Shown here: positions 11,640 to 23,701 of the stretch, piece after piece
Layout: every line of letters starts with the position of its first letter
Numbering within the stretch: the first letter of the stretch is position 1
Assembly (NCBI GenBank): GCA_025201765.1
Contig: MU623389.1
Span: 124,001-188,000, forward strand
Reading direction: 5' to 3'
DNA from: Daldinia sp. FL1419
Taxonomy: Eukaryota; Ascomycota; Sordariomycetes; Xylariales; Hypoxylaceae
Length of the DNA: 64,000 bases
Translations under genes and position numbers: made by a program
The notes under the pieces: generated by a model
The model's database searches: none
What the model saw: the letters and a program-made list of their open reading frames with translations, nothing else
What the model was told of the DNA's origin: nothing

Positions 11640-14600
11640 GATCTCCAGACAACTACTCTCACGTTTATCCGTGCACCTCCTTCTCAGCCCGACGATAATT
11701 GATATCGGGTCGTGGGCCAACTAAGGGGTAAAAAGTTGCGGTACTCAACAGCGTGGGGATTTGTCGCGACGCGTCCAGGTGGGAATAGAAAAAAAAAGAG
11801 GGCTCACCGAGGCGATCGGAAAGAAAGAAAAAAGAGCGGAAGAGAAAAAAATATATTAAAAGAATGATAAAATTACGCAACTCTCCATCGGTTTCGCCGT
11901 AACTGTCACTATCCACCTTGAATCCAAGAAGGAGTGATTTTACATAGAAATGGACTCAAGAATAAAGGACGCGATGAAGAGCTTCGGATAGAAAATGGCT
12001 ACAAGCTGGTTCCCCTTGGTTGCGAGAAAAACCCAAGTTGTTCAGAAAATATGTCTAGGATTGCCTGTTCATGGAAATTGCTATTTAGATCTAGCCTAGT
12101 GCTAAATCGATTATGATAAAAGATACATACAATCGGCAAGTGTTATACTTCGTTACACCATATCTCTAGGTACAATAGCTGAATAGATACCGATGAATGG
12201 TCCGTGCGCCATGTACCTCTTAACGAGTATTTATCAGTACAAAAATTCACGTGTGGGCTCACATAGCGCTTCCCCTCGTCCATAATTTAATAATGGGCCT
12301 TCCCATCGCGTTGGAATATCCACTCCTGCCACTTTGCTGCCACCTATTAGTTTAAATCCATTCGCTCTACCATTCAAAACTACATACAGGTAAGTAAGTA
12401 ATGCGATAGAACAACTTCTTATTCGTCCAGATTCCAGCTAAGGCTAGTAAACATCGACGGCCATCCCGTCTCTTGCTTGTCCACATTTTATACAAACATG
12501 TCCAAAATTCAAGTCATCAACCCGATAAACCTTATTTATTTCTATCTACCTCTATTTAGTGGCATGAGAACACCTGAATCGTCGTACGATGACGCAAGCT
12601 TTCTTCCACTTGTAAGTGTAGCACTATATATGCCAACCTCTGAAAGAGCTCTCGAGAGTCGTGACTTGCTTGCCTACTTACCTATGGTCACGTACCTAGA
12701 TAAGGTAGCATTTACAGCTCGGCCATACCTACTAGTCAGCTTGCAATATATACAGAAAAAACACGTGTACGATTTCTAAGGTATCTGATATCTCTTTGCC
12801 AACTCAGTCTAGCAACCACAAAGAGAACGGAACCGAGTCTGAAATTGAATCCACTTATATCAGTTTACAGTATATGACACTAGAACCGGATAATGAATTA
12901 CAATAGAGTAGTTAACTAATGCGGTCGAAGAACTCTGGAGGTTTTTTTTTTTTTGGGGGGGGGGGGTTTCCTCAAAGGATGATTAGGGCCGGCGCATGAT
13001 TATTTGCGGCAGGAAATTATCAATGTCAATGCCAATGCCGAGGCATGGCTAGGTATCTATCTAGGTAATCATCCAACTAGAGAATATTTCGTAACCTAAG
13101 CAGGTACCCCATTAATGCGATAGAGATTGTCTATAAAATAGTTATAAGAAGTTGTTCGGATGTTTTTATGATATCTTCTAAGTACGTGCTGGGTGACGTA
13201 AGATTTGGAAGCCCAAGCGTCTACATCTATAATTAGGTAACCACTCGAAAAGCCAGCGTCATTCACGCATGGTAGGTATCCTTGATCGGGCTTGGACAAG
13301 GTGACCGATAGAGATTATCGCTATTATAAAACATGATATAATTAATGGAACAACTTTACAAACGTGCACGTTAGGTAGGTAGTTACCTGTTAATAAGGTG
13401 ACTATTAATGTTGAATAGCCGCCCCTATTGTCTACCTATTGAGCAAAAGCGAATGACATTTATATTTCACTATAGTCCAGTAGGCAAATTTAGGAAACAA
13501 CGAGTTATAAATCTCCAAGTGATCTTACCATATAATTGTACAATATGACAATACAAGATAGATGCATCGTTTTATATAACCCTTCATATCATACGAAAAG
13601 ATAACAGTTACAATGCCAATTGTAAGGAGTTATGGTTGGCTTAAAATGAATGGGAGTAGGCAAGAGAAGCAGTAACACATAAAAGTTTATCTAAAAATAG
13701 AGGGCATCACCGAACCTAAGACAAGACATTATTTAGGGGTAGAAATTCAATCCTTAGGGAGGCTTAAGGGCTGATTAGCGAGGCGCCGAATGTAAAATGG
13801 TGCTGGATCCCAGACACGAGGCTAGACTCGTCGGCTAGAAAGCCACAACGTCATATTTTGCGTGGACTGATCCCGATCAAGCCACTTTCAATTCAACTTT
13901 TTTTATTCTTTTTTTTCTCACGATGCGAGACGCCAGGACGGGGCAGCCCCCGCATTCTCAATTGTGCAGATCCCAAGGGGTCCTATAAAAATATTAAAAA
14001 ATATATATATATATATATAAAAAAGGGCAGGAGGGGTCATTGGAATCTCTTGGGTCAGACCCTACTAAACTAAGCAGTTAAATCCACACATAGCGCGGTA
14101 TCGAACCTCGAATCAGAGAGGAGATCCTATGTGGGTAGTAGGATTATCTTAATTGAGTAGGCACGTCAGAATAGTTAGCAACGCATTCGTTGCACGTAAA
14201 TTGCGGCACAATTGGCGGCTGGAGTCCGGAGAAGAAACCGTTGCGGGACTGTGTTTCGAAACAGTAGCTTGTGTTGCGAATAGAATTCCATTTGTATTTC
14301 CATTGTGGTTCATTGCGAGCGCTTGAGTTACCTTGTCGTAGGGGAAATTCGACGGGTCGCAAACCGATTGCATACAGAGTCGATCGTTGGATTAAGCTTG
14401 ATTGTAAGACTCTAATAGCCTATGAAAAAAAAGAAAAATTGCTCTGTGCGCTACTTAATGGTCTGATAGGTGTTACAGCATGCAACGTTATCCGATCTAC
14501 ACTTATTGTAACTTGCAGCTTACCTTTATCGATTCTTGCTTACTTGATTGTCTGCTTGTTGCGTGCCTGCTTGAATAAAAAAACCAATTGAATGCGTTAC

Positions 14601-16138
14601 AATTTGGTCTTGGCTAGCGGCCTCCTGCCCTGCATTATGTGGCTGTGTGGCTGCTGATTTCGGCTTTTCAGGGCAAGTCCTAATCCATTTTAGTTAGACC
14701 CTGATGATCACTCCAGTTGTTAACAAAATGGTGTTGAATGGCGTTACGAGATGTTCATGTGCATCATGTGCATACCTACGTACATGTGGGACGTATGCAA
14801 GTACAATAATTAGGTAGGGCATCTTCCAAGGACGGAATAGTTTTGGTGGGCGAACAATGTTCCAGTATGTAGGTAGAATGCATCATAATACGGAAGGTCG
14901 AAATAGTAAAATAAATATCAACATTAGCAAAATAAGTTAAAGATAGGTCCTATTTTTAGGTAGGTAATTGATCATCTTTAAAGTTGCATCAAGTCTGTAA
15001 ATCCGTAGCCTACTTCAAACTGGAGGAGGCGCATCAGGTATAGTAAATGGGTACCTACCTTTTCGCAGGCACATCCTAAATTCGGCCGATTCGGGCTCAC
15101 AAGGGATGAAAGGTCTGACAGTGATAAACGTTAGGCTTTAGGTAGTTACCTAACCTATCTTTTATCCGAACAAAATAGCTAAGAAAATGACCAACAAGAT
15201 ACAAAGGTTGATCAGCTGGTTAGGATGAAGAGCTCAATGGAAATCTTTAGATGCGCCACGAATATCAAGACTTGGAAAGTCAATCGGTAATTTTTAGCGC
15301 TATTCAACTGTAAAGTCAATCAACATGTACATGTAGCCCACTAGTAATGCATGTACGTCTACACAGTGGCACCTGAGTACGATTCCTGCTGTCACGATAC
15401 CCTGGAAAAATTCGAAGGTAGAGCCTGCCGACCCAATACATTTGAGGCTGTCCCTGTTGTCTAAGAAACTGTACCAGTCCCATAAAAGACCCACTCGCCC
15501 CTTTCCTTTGTCGAGTTGTGATTGGGTCTTTGATTAAAAATTATGCGCGAACCCTCACTTTACGCATCTTTGTGCAAATACGAACTAAATGTAACCATAC
15601 CTCGTCCAGTTACCCGCTACCTGCAACTCACTTTCCTTCCATAGAATCCCAGGCCAACCCAAGGCTCCTCAACCCAGGCTCTTCTCCGTCAGATTCTTCA
15701 CATCCTTACTCTGGTCCCTACTCTTGGTCATTCGTTTCTCTCTCATATCACCCTATTATATCCTTTCCTAATCCATCATTGACATTTTCCTTATTTTCCT
15801 TCGAGGTGTTCAGTTCCGCCTCTATAACAAACGCTCTTTATTCAATCCCCTATTATTCCGTTCCCGCGCGGCATTCGGATAATACACACAGTACAATATT
15901 TCGCGTTGCGTGAATTAGATATCCGAACGACGAAACAACTGGGTCTGACAAGCAAACCGTGCTTCAGATTTAAAATTAATCTTCCAGTCATAAACCCATC
16001 CAGCCACCCACGTGTCACATAAACTTCATCTCAATAAATCTTGAAAAAAAGAAGGGAGCGAACGGATACATCCATTAGTTTTCCACCTTTCCTCGCTTTT
16101 TGACTCCATTATAGTATTATTATACTCTATTAGTCGCC
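11640..16138. other. intergenic, 4.5 kb, no gene recognised
   Basis: Pyrimidine-rich sequence on the minus strand (about 11640-11900) is probably the 5' leader or missing first exon of the large coiled-coil gene. The rest has only short random open frames. Visible simple sequence includes a T-run joined to a G-run at 12943-12967 and an AT repeat near 13999-14021. The last 600 bases (about 15500-16138) are CT-rich and probably the promoter and leader of the next gene. Confidence 0.55.
12943..12967. repeat. T-run joined to G-run
   Basis: About 14 T residues run directly into about 13 G residues. This is simple sequence in an intergenic region, with no coding role visible. Confidence 0.7.
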
Positions 16139-17068
16139 ATGCGTTCAACGCGACTTATCCATCTAATGATGGCAGCACTCTCAGTGACCGCCGTCACTGG
16201 AGTAGCATGGCTCGATAATCAGCACGCTGGTGCAGGTCAACTTGCGGTCAGGGCGGACGACGATCTCATCTCAATTGGACCTGATGTCGGTAGCGGTGGT
16301 GATGCCGATGCCGATGCCGATTCTAGCTCTGATGCTCCTCCCGCTGCCGATAAAACCACATCTAGTGATGACGCAGACGCGACAACATCAGCTCCTCCTC
16401 AAGAGACCACGTCGGAGGATCCCCCGACTACATCTGATGATCCCACCCCGACCCCTTCATCGAGTGACTCTCCCCCAACACCTACGACGACTAACGATAC
16501 CCCAACACCTACGAAAGGAACGACGACAACACCCCCGCCCAATACTTCTCCTACAAGCTCTTCAGCTTCGGGGCCATCGGAAACGTCTAGCAACAACAGC
16601 AACGACAACAACAACGACGACAATAGCACTACCAATGTTCCTCAGACGACTCCACCGCCTGTTACGTCTACTTTTGTCACCGTGATCACTAGTACTGACG
16701 GGGCAGGACAGACCCATATCAGCTCATCTTCTAGCGTGATCATCTCGACGCCTTCACCTGTTGCCGCTGAACCCGAACAGGACGAATCTATGACGTCCGA
16801 AGTTAAGCGCACAATTATTGGAGTTTGTGTTGGCGTTGGTGGTGCAATTGTTCTTGCGGCTGCAGGTGTGCTATTCTGGAGGCTCCGCAGCAAGAAACGG
16901 AGCCAAGAGGAGAACGAAGAGCTAGTCAGCTACGGCGACGGATTCGGAGGCCCCGGAACTGCGGAGAAGTCGGAACCCAGTGGTAGCGTCGCTGGTCGCA
17001 GCCCGTTCCAGAGCACCCTTGAGAGCTACCATGCGCCGACACAAACAAATGCGGCTTCCAACTTCTAA
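16139..17068 (+). CDS. Ser/Thr-rich single-pass membrane protein, Mid2/WSC-sensor-like
   Basis: This is an uninterrupted 309-residue frame. Residues 1-22 form a signal peptide (basic start, then a hydrophobic run ending about VTGVA). Residues 45-220 are dominated by Ser, Thr, Pro and Asp, with TTTPPP-type stretches expected to be heavily O-mannosylated. Residues 224-247 (TIIGVCVGVGGAIVLAAAGVLFW) are a single transmembrane helix followed by the basic stop-transfer WRLRSKKR. The cytoplasmic tail of about 60 residues is Gly/Ser-rich. This plan is that of fungal cell-surface sensors such as Mid2 and the Wsc proteins, but no WSC cysteine domain or other extracellular domain is present. Function as a stress sensor is therefore only inferred from architecture. 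Asp/Ala-repeat DNA (GATGCC units near 16300) and a Thr/Pro tract make the ectodomain prone to length variation. A CT-rich leader precedes the ATG. Confidence 0.82.
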   Translation: MRSTRLIHLMMAALSVTAVTGVAWLDNQHAGAGQLAVRADDDLISIGPDVGSGGDADADADSSSDAPPAADKTTSSDDADATTSAPPQETTSEDPPTTSDDPTPTPSSSDSPPTPTTTNDTPTPTKGTTTTPPPNTSPTSSSASGPSETSSNNSNDNNNDDNSTTNVPQTTPPPVTSTFVTVITSTDGAGQTHISSSSSVIISTPSPVAAEPEQDESMTSEVKRTIIGVCVGVGGAIVLAAAGVLFWRLRSKKRSQEENEELVSYGDGFGGPGTAEKSEPSGSVAGRSPFQSTLESYHAPTQTNAASNF

Positions 17069-18605
17069 CCGGGGACAATATACGTTAATTCAACATAAAT
17101 CCTGTCTACTGATTATGCGGCATTGTTTTAGTCGCGCCGGCGTTAGGGTTTGAAGGCATTCATTCGCATGGCATTATATCGTCATTAAGTTGCCCGCATT
17201 TTCATAAGCCGGTATTCAACAGGAATAGAAAAATATCCCTCGTATTTCCATATTACGACGTGTACTAGAAAAGACGAGAGGGGGGCTGCCGGTCCCCCCC
17301 ACGAGACCACGCATCAAGTTAGTTGCCTAACGACGGCGGGTCTGATTTGAAGGCGATTAATAGACTCGGTCGAGCATGGGAGGGAGGAAGAAAGCTCGAG
17401 GACGCGAGTCTATGTAGCTAAGAGAAAGAAAGTAAAGGAGAGTGAATCTTTGTATACAGCTTCGTAATACCAGCTTCTTCGATTCTGCTAAATTCAATCA
17501 AGTATATACGCATAAATTGCAAAAACTCGTCCCTCCCCGTAAAATATCAAAACTAGGTCACAGGAGTGAGTGGTGTTGATATGTCGTTACGGCCTGTACG
17601 GCGGAAGCCGGGCCGAACCTAATTGAATCGTTTACTCTAGCGGCCGCTTTGCATGTACGTCAGGTCAGGCACGGTTGAGTTCCGCATGGGCTCCCGAGAT
17701 GTCGGGGATGCGCCCCTAGGGATCTGCATTAGACGGGCTTTAAACTTTGCTTTTGTTACGGATGGCATGGATGTCCGGTTTTTAGACTTTTGACGGACTG
17801 GCCGCCGGGAAGGTCCCTAACTTCTAGTGGTGCGGCTACGAACTTTACGAAGAGCGGAGGGGTTGTTAGGGGTTCTGGGATGATATAAGGTTCTGAGAAG
17901 GGCATTGGCATTGTTCGTTTATTGGTGTTGATGTTTTTTGTTTTGTTTTTTGTTTTTTTCTCGGCGTGAAGTAATTTTCGTTCCGGGATCTTTCGATCGT
18001 ATCATCGGCGGGAGGCGGTATTCTGCGTATCCGCACATACAATACTATATATACCTACCTACCTAGACAAGAAATTTGGATAATTACTATGTGTATAATC
18101 AACTACGACACGGAATCGATTCGATACGATACTACTCGATGCGATCTCCGGCGCTTGCTTGGGTCGTCTCAGGATCGTTTCAGCAGCGCCGTCTGCTGTA
18201 TCCGGCGATCCTCGGACCAATCAACCACTTACGCTGGCTCGTGCTTCCGTGTTTCAACTGATTAGCCGTGAGGTGATGTATGCCGTACATTTACGTGGTT
18301 TGCGAGAACTACCGTTCTCGAGGATGGCTTTTATTTGATATATCTATGTGTTCGCGTCTGTGTGGATGATCTGTATGATAGATGTGTATGAGGTATGTAT
18401 GTATGTATGTATGTCCGTATGTATGGATATTAGTATATAGATTGGTTGATGGACTGATATGGGCGCATAACCTACCTCATACCTAGACGGTAAATTTATC
18501 GAATATAATTTCCGCCCTGCTTGCGATATTGAAATTTCCTTCCGAACAGCGCAATTTTAGGATACGAGATTCGGAATTATTGCCTACCCGAGCTACGGAG
18601 AAATC
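17069..18605. other. intergenic, no gene recognised
   Basis: This holds the 3' flank of the membrane-protein gene and the promoter of the small secreted protein. A GTAT microsatellite is at 18393-18414 and a CTACCTAC run near 18053-18065. No coding sequence is recognised. Confidence 0.6.
18393..18414. repeat. (GTAT)n microsatellite
   Basis: About 5.5 perfect copies of a four-base unit lie about 190 nt upstream of the small secreted protein gene, with further degenerate copies to 18424. Confidence 0.85.
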
Positions 18606-19439
18606 ATGAGGTGCCGAGGCGCCGTTACCCTGCCCCTGCTGGCGGGACTGCTTGTCGGAGTGATGGCTGGTGGTCTAATCGAGGATATACGACGAGATTT
18701 GAAGATGAGTTTGTTTGGGAGGCAGACAGTATCTGATATTCAGGTTCGTGATATTTGGAGGTGTGTATTATTCAGTCTGATATGTCTGACTTCTCTATGC
18801 AGCAATTCAACCCAAGTAATCCTTTAGGAGGCAAGACCCCAGCGAAGGTACGCATCTTGTCTTCATTTTGAGATGTTCGGGAAATAGAAATCATGTATAC
18901 GAATGAATGTGTAGGCAGTAAGGCTCATAACTGATAATTAATCTACAGATAGAGTTTGATCCGAGCGATACGAAGAAGCCATTCAAAATCACCGGCGATA
19001 GCAACTCGAGTGGCGAGCCGTTTGTATGTCACCCTCTGGTCACACCCTCTTTGCAAAACGCGCTTGTCAAATGTTGTCCTCTCCGACTATCACTTAGGGG
19101 ATGTCCCTAATTTCTGAAGACGGAGTTACCTTGGTGCTTAGAGCGCGGCTGCTAACACTCAAGCAGAACGACTTCAGCACGGCATCAAACCGAATATGCG
19201 ACGACCTGAAGAATGAGTGCGCTGAAGTCGCTAATCAAAACGACAATAAGCCCTTCGCCGTAAGCGACTGTGATAAACAGCGTGGTGTGTTTGCCCCTGG
19301 CCCCTAATCTTCTTAGTCCAAGGCTCCAGGCGTATTCCATGGTTCCTCTGTTCCCAAGAGCTAACATAAGCCAGAGGACTGTATGAAAGCAAATGAACCT
19401 ACTGAAGACGATGGCGAATTTCTTTACTTCTGCGACTAA
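18606..19439 (+). CDS. small secreted cysteine-containing protein, five exons
   Basis: No single frame shows this gene; it appears after splicing. Exons are 18606-18743, 18803-18847, 18949-19023, 19167-19284 and 19375-19439, totalling 441 nt and 146 residues. Every intron has a GT donor and an AG acceptor; introns 1, 3 and 4 also show a CTGAC or CTAAC branch-like sequence near the acceptor, and frame is kept across all four junctions. Residues 1-22 form a signal peptide (ending about VMAGG). The mature protein is short and polar. Its C-terminal half carries cysteines at 97, 104, 121, 128 and 145, in ICDDLKNEC, VSDCDKQREDC and FLYFCD. The C-x6-C ... DC-x6-C spacing with a preceding NDFSTASN segment resembles a family of uncharacterised small secreted proteins common in ascomycete genomes. 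An odd number of mature cysteines leaves one unpaired. There is no enzymatic motif. It could be an effector or wall-associated protein; no function is assigned. Confidence 0.8.
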
Positions 19440-20566
19440 AAAGAGTGCCGCGTCAGCTTACCGTTGGTTTGCTTGCGGTGCTTGTGGTATAAGGGATCAA
19501 GTTGGTATCGACTAGATATCCTTGGAAGGGCGGTTCGTATTTTGATGCCAATAAAGCAGCCGGGGCGACTCGCCTGCGACCTTTGACTTGATACAAGGGC
19601 ATCTGGAAGAGGGCAGGGACGAGGCGAATCGACGGTTCGCCGTTGACTACAAAGGCAGGGTCGGGCCCCGGGCTAGGATGATGGGTTATACGACATTCTT
19701 TACCTCCCGACATATTTTGAGCAGCCTGGATGGTGCTAAACAGCTACTTCGCATCACAAACGATCTCAGGGTTGGGAAAGGGGTTATTAGAGGGAGGCAT
19801 ATTTGACAAATCTCTGGCAAGAGTTAGCACAACAAAAACAAGACCGGAAGACGCTCTCTGGTGGTAGCACATAGCTTGGATTTACTAGGGACGCAACGAA
19901 TGTAATAAATACATGGAAAAGAAACAATCGTAAATCATAACTAACCAACCCGCTTAGCCCCGGATACACACGACCTCCTCTTACTCTAACGTGTATCCAA
20001 GCAAGGGAAGGCATTATCCAGTAGGTTGAAGCAGACATAAATGAATAATAATAGCAACGAGCAATAGCATCGCGCAGGCTTCTGTCTTTAAAGTTTAGTA
20101 GTAAGTAGTACTAGAGAGGAATTCATAAAAGCATAAATGACATTTCGCAAACGAGCTATACACAGGTATGCCTTAAGGGGTCTGCCGACCCTCGGATTCA
20201 GCCAAGTTACGCCCCAAGAAAAAGATAAAAAACATAACTGCGAAAAAAAAACCGAAGTTTTCTTCTTTGTATCGAAACGCCTGTTCTGTAACCAGCCTAT
20301 GCCATGCCATGCCAATTCTCAACGACGCGACTATGCTTTGCGACACCGAAAACGTCATCATTACCTCCGGACACCTTTCCGAATTAGCCACCCTTTGGAT
20401 ATGAACAAAAGAAATGAGTAAGGGGGTTGACACGACCACGTTTTGTGCCGTGCCAAACCAGGTGGTGGTATATCATCATGGGACTCGTTTATTTTCATGG
20501 TATATTAAACCCGGAAGAAAGGGAGGGATGATGAGAACGAGGTATCTAGTTTCGTTACCAGGTAGA
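19440..20566. other. convergent intergenic region
   Basis: This separates the small secreted protein (+) from the NIMA kinase (-). Only short, overlapping, unrecognised open frames occur. It probably holds both 3' untranslated regions. Confidence 0.6.
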
Positions 20567-22812
20567 CTATACCGTGGACGGTTGCTTCTTTCGAACCAGG
20601 AACGGACTAGGCATCTCGTCCCTCTCCGGATCCCAAACGGCGGGCTCGGCAGACCGATCCTTGGAACTACGCTTGGGGCTAACATTCGTAGACTCGACCG
20701 GTCGGCCCCCAGCTCTGGCTTGTTGGAGCTCAACAAGGGTGCGACCCTTGATGTTGTTCTTTGGTACCACTTTAGTGATGGTTGGTTCTGGATCCTCCTT
20801 TAACGAAGTCTTGCGCTGCCCACCATTTTCTATATTTTGCGTGCTAAGATTGGCGACCGAGGGAATTTTGCTCAACTTCCGGTTAGGAGAATCGCCCTTC
20901 TCTCTTAAGGCGCCGTTGCTAGGCTGGGTACGGATCCGGAATTCCGGTGCGGAGGTGAGCAGAGGAGTGGTTGGCTTGTTAAAGGCCATGGAAGGTTGGT
21001 TTCTTAGACGGTTAATAGGAGCCGTATTCATTGATGGGAGAATTGGACGCGAGGATCCAAAGGGATTCTTGTTCGTCCGCGGCGGTCGGGTTGGGGATGG
21101 CATGACATGATCGTCGTCGTCATCCGAATCGGATGAGAATACATCCCTTCGGCCGGATCGGATGCCATCATCATCTTCTGGGTCAAATATCGGCGGCTTG
21201 TTTGCGGTTGGGGTCTTAGTAGCGATGTTACGTCGTGGGGATAGGGACAGGGATGCAATAGCAACCATTGGTGATGGGGATGCCATGTCGACATCCATCG
21301 ACATTGGTGTTCCGGGGTTGCGCTCGAACATGGTTTGAGCGCGAGCAAATGGCGCGCGGGAGCTACGCTTAAGTGGTTCTTCGGGAGAGTTAACGGAGAA
21401 TTCGGTAATATCTGTGGTGGAGGGAAAGTCGCTGTCCGTACTACCAGCCATGGAAAGGAAGAAGTTATTCCTGGATATCTGGGATGATATAAATTCATAC
21501 GTTTCAACGGGCCCAAAAGAGACCCTCTTCTTCTGTAATTCTTCTTGCACTTTCGCTTCTACCTCAACTTCAAACCGTCGTTGGAGCTGTTCGATCTCCT
21601 CATTGACAAGACGGTCGATTTCTAATCGAGCCTTGACCTCCCACTCTCGTCGTAATTGAGAGTCGATCTCTTGTCGGAAGTTCAACTTCTCGACTTCGAT
21701 ATTAGCCAGCTTCTCTTCGACTTGCTTTAGCTTATTGCTAAGCACGTTGTTGCGCGATTCCAAGTCCGCCTTCAATTCAACGGCCTCTCTCTCCTTGCGC
21801 ATCAAGCGTACGACTGGAAGGTTGAGCAAAGTTGCTGTATCCGGGCGATGATCCGGGTTTACCCTGAGACAGTCCTTGATTACGCTCATAAGCTCCCCCG
21901 AGTAGATCCTAGGAAGCGGAGGGACCTTTCCTTCCTTAATTTTTTGAACGAGTTGGAAATGGGTCTTCGCAATGAATGGAGGCTCGCGTGCGCAAAGCTC
22001 ATACATTATGCACCCCAAGGACCAGATATCCGACTTGAGAGTATATCTTTCGGCAGCGCATATCTCCGGAGACATGTAGAACGGCGTCCCGACATACGTT
22101 GACGCAAAATCGTGTGATTGTATCATCTTGGATAGACCAAAGTCACCAAGCTTTACAGAGTTGTTCTCTCCGAGGAAAACTACAGTAAGTTAGCACATAT
22201 CCCCTATAGAGGCTCGACCATCTCCAGCTTACGTACCGTTCTCGGGTTTCAGATCTCGGTGGAGAATCGTCACAGCTCCTCGAGGCGCCTTCGTTTTGCC
22301 CATGGTCACTATCTCGAGTATGTTCTTGCTTACTCGCGGAGGATCTACGCCATAGTGACACCGGTATAAGGCGGTGATTAGCTGTGAGAATATCTCCCAT
22401 ACGAATTGCTCCTCGGCGTATTCCTTGCGATTAATAAGGCCTTTAATGACGCGTCCGAGGTCGCCGTTACCACAATATTCCATGTATAGATATAGGTCCT
22501 GACTTTGCTTAAGATGTTCACGATGGTAGTATCCGACAATGTTGGGGTGTCGAAGGGTAGAGAGGATTTGAAACTCGGCATGGAGCTGTTCACGCTCCTT
22601 TTGCGACATCTTGAGATAACTAATCTCCTTTCGACAGAGGATCTTTCCATCTGTCTTTCGTCGCACCTTTCGAATGATGCCGAAGGAGCCATGGCCTATA
22701 CCAAGGATGTCAGAGTACGGCCATGGAGAGGACCACGAAGGTGACGTGATGATGGAGAAAACATACCTATCTTCTCTAACGTTTCGTATTGATCACTGAT
22801 GGATTCTGCCAT
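20567..22812 (-). CDS. nimA: NIMA-type G2/M serine/threonine protein kinase
   Basis: Three exons: 22812-22767, 22695-22237 and 22179-20567, encoding 705 residues. Both introns (71 and 57 nt) keep frame. The N-terminal kinase domain (about 11-295) is complete. It has the glycine loop GHGSFG (16-21), the lysine in CRKEI (K38), HRDLKPEN (D163), DFG (D181), and GTPFYMSPE (199-207). The STYVGTPFYMSPE activation segment and the DPPRV-type insert before the catalytic loop are characteristic of NIMA/KIN3/NEK kinases. A basic coiled coil (about 299-383) follows the kinase domain, as in Aspergillus NIMA, where it mediates dimerisation. The tail is disordered and has many S/T-P sites, consistent with Cdk1 phosphorylation, and PEST-like acidic stretches. 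Length matches the family (about 700). In other ascomycetes NIMA is needed for mitotic entry, chromatin condensation and partial nuclear-pore opening. It is divergent from the BTB gene at 23702. Confidence 0.95.
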
Positions 22813-23701
22813 GGTGAACTTGGATTGCAAGGCGCTCTTAGGAACCGATGATTTATGACTATGCCATAGACAACAAAAGCAAGAAAGAAGCTAAAGAAGT
22901 ATTGAAGACGAAGCTATTGGAGTGATTGGGGGGTGGAAGGATAAGCCAGAGCTATTCGATACTGCTCCAGCTCTGGATTTGGAGGATTAATTATCTTTTT
23001 TGGGGGGGGGGAGGGGGGGATTTTCTTGCTACTTGTTGTTGAATAAAGAATTTGGTTCTGGAAATGGTTCTGGAAACTGCAAAAGCAAGAGCAAGAAAAT
23101 TAGAAAACGACTGGCCATATGATGGATCCTAGCAATTGCACAGGACACCCCAGTAGATACTTGAACGCAGTGCTAATTTCTATGTGAATTTTTGTATCTT
23201 ATGTAACATTGCGTGTATGCAGTCAACAAATCCACCCGTGGCCACGGCAACTGCTTAGCTCAGGGTGGGGCGACATGGGATAGCAGTCAAACTCAATTGG
23301 TCGCTAGTCCGAATCAGTGTTGGCGCCGCATCAGAACTTTATCGATAAACGACGTAGCTACCAATTAGCTGCAGCTTTGTATTTTCGTATCATCAACCCT
23401 TCGAGAGGTACCTAAGGCACCTAAGTAGCGCAAGCAATCAGCACGTGATATTCCCGAAGTTTCCGACTCCCGCTTTCCAATGGATTTCCATACCTTATCG
23501 CCGCTGATGACATACATCTGACTTATCCAATAATCAATCCGCATTTTTTTGTACTTAGTCCAATTGCTGCCGACTTACCAAACTCCCTACCTACATTACC
23601 AATTAGCCATGCATCATCAATCATTATTTGTATGGTCGGAGTTAACGGACTTGTCAATTTTCTTTTGGACAACTTGATATATCGTTGTGTTTCAGTTGAC
23701 C
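22813..23701. promoter_or_regulatory. divergent promoter region, NIMA kinase / ankyrin-BTB gene
   Basis: About 0.9 kb separates the two start codons, so each promoter must lie here. It contains a T-run then a G-rich run at 22994-23020. There is also a stretch of AC(C)TA-type sequence near 23408-23425, and pyrimidine-rich DNA near 23550-23600 just ahead of the BTB gene. No regulatory site is identified with confidence. Confidence 0.4.

Noticed and set aside
14030..14160. Possible structured RNA or 5S-like segment
   Set aside because: Short words such as AGCAGTTAAATCC hint at one, but the internal promoter boxes and pairing of 5S rRNA or tRNA could not be matched.
15518..15913. 131-residue Ser-rich frame upstream of the Ser/Thr-rich membrane protein
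   Set aside because: Pyrimidine-rich leader or promoter DNA gives Ser/Pro-rich translations; no signal peptide or domain is seen.
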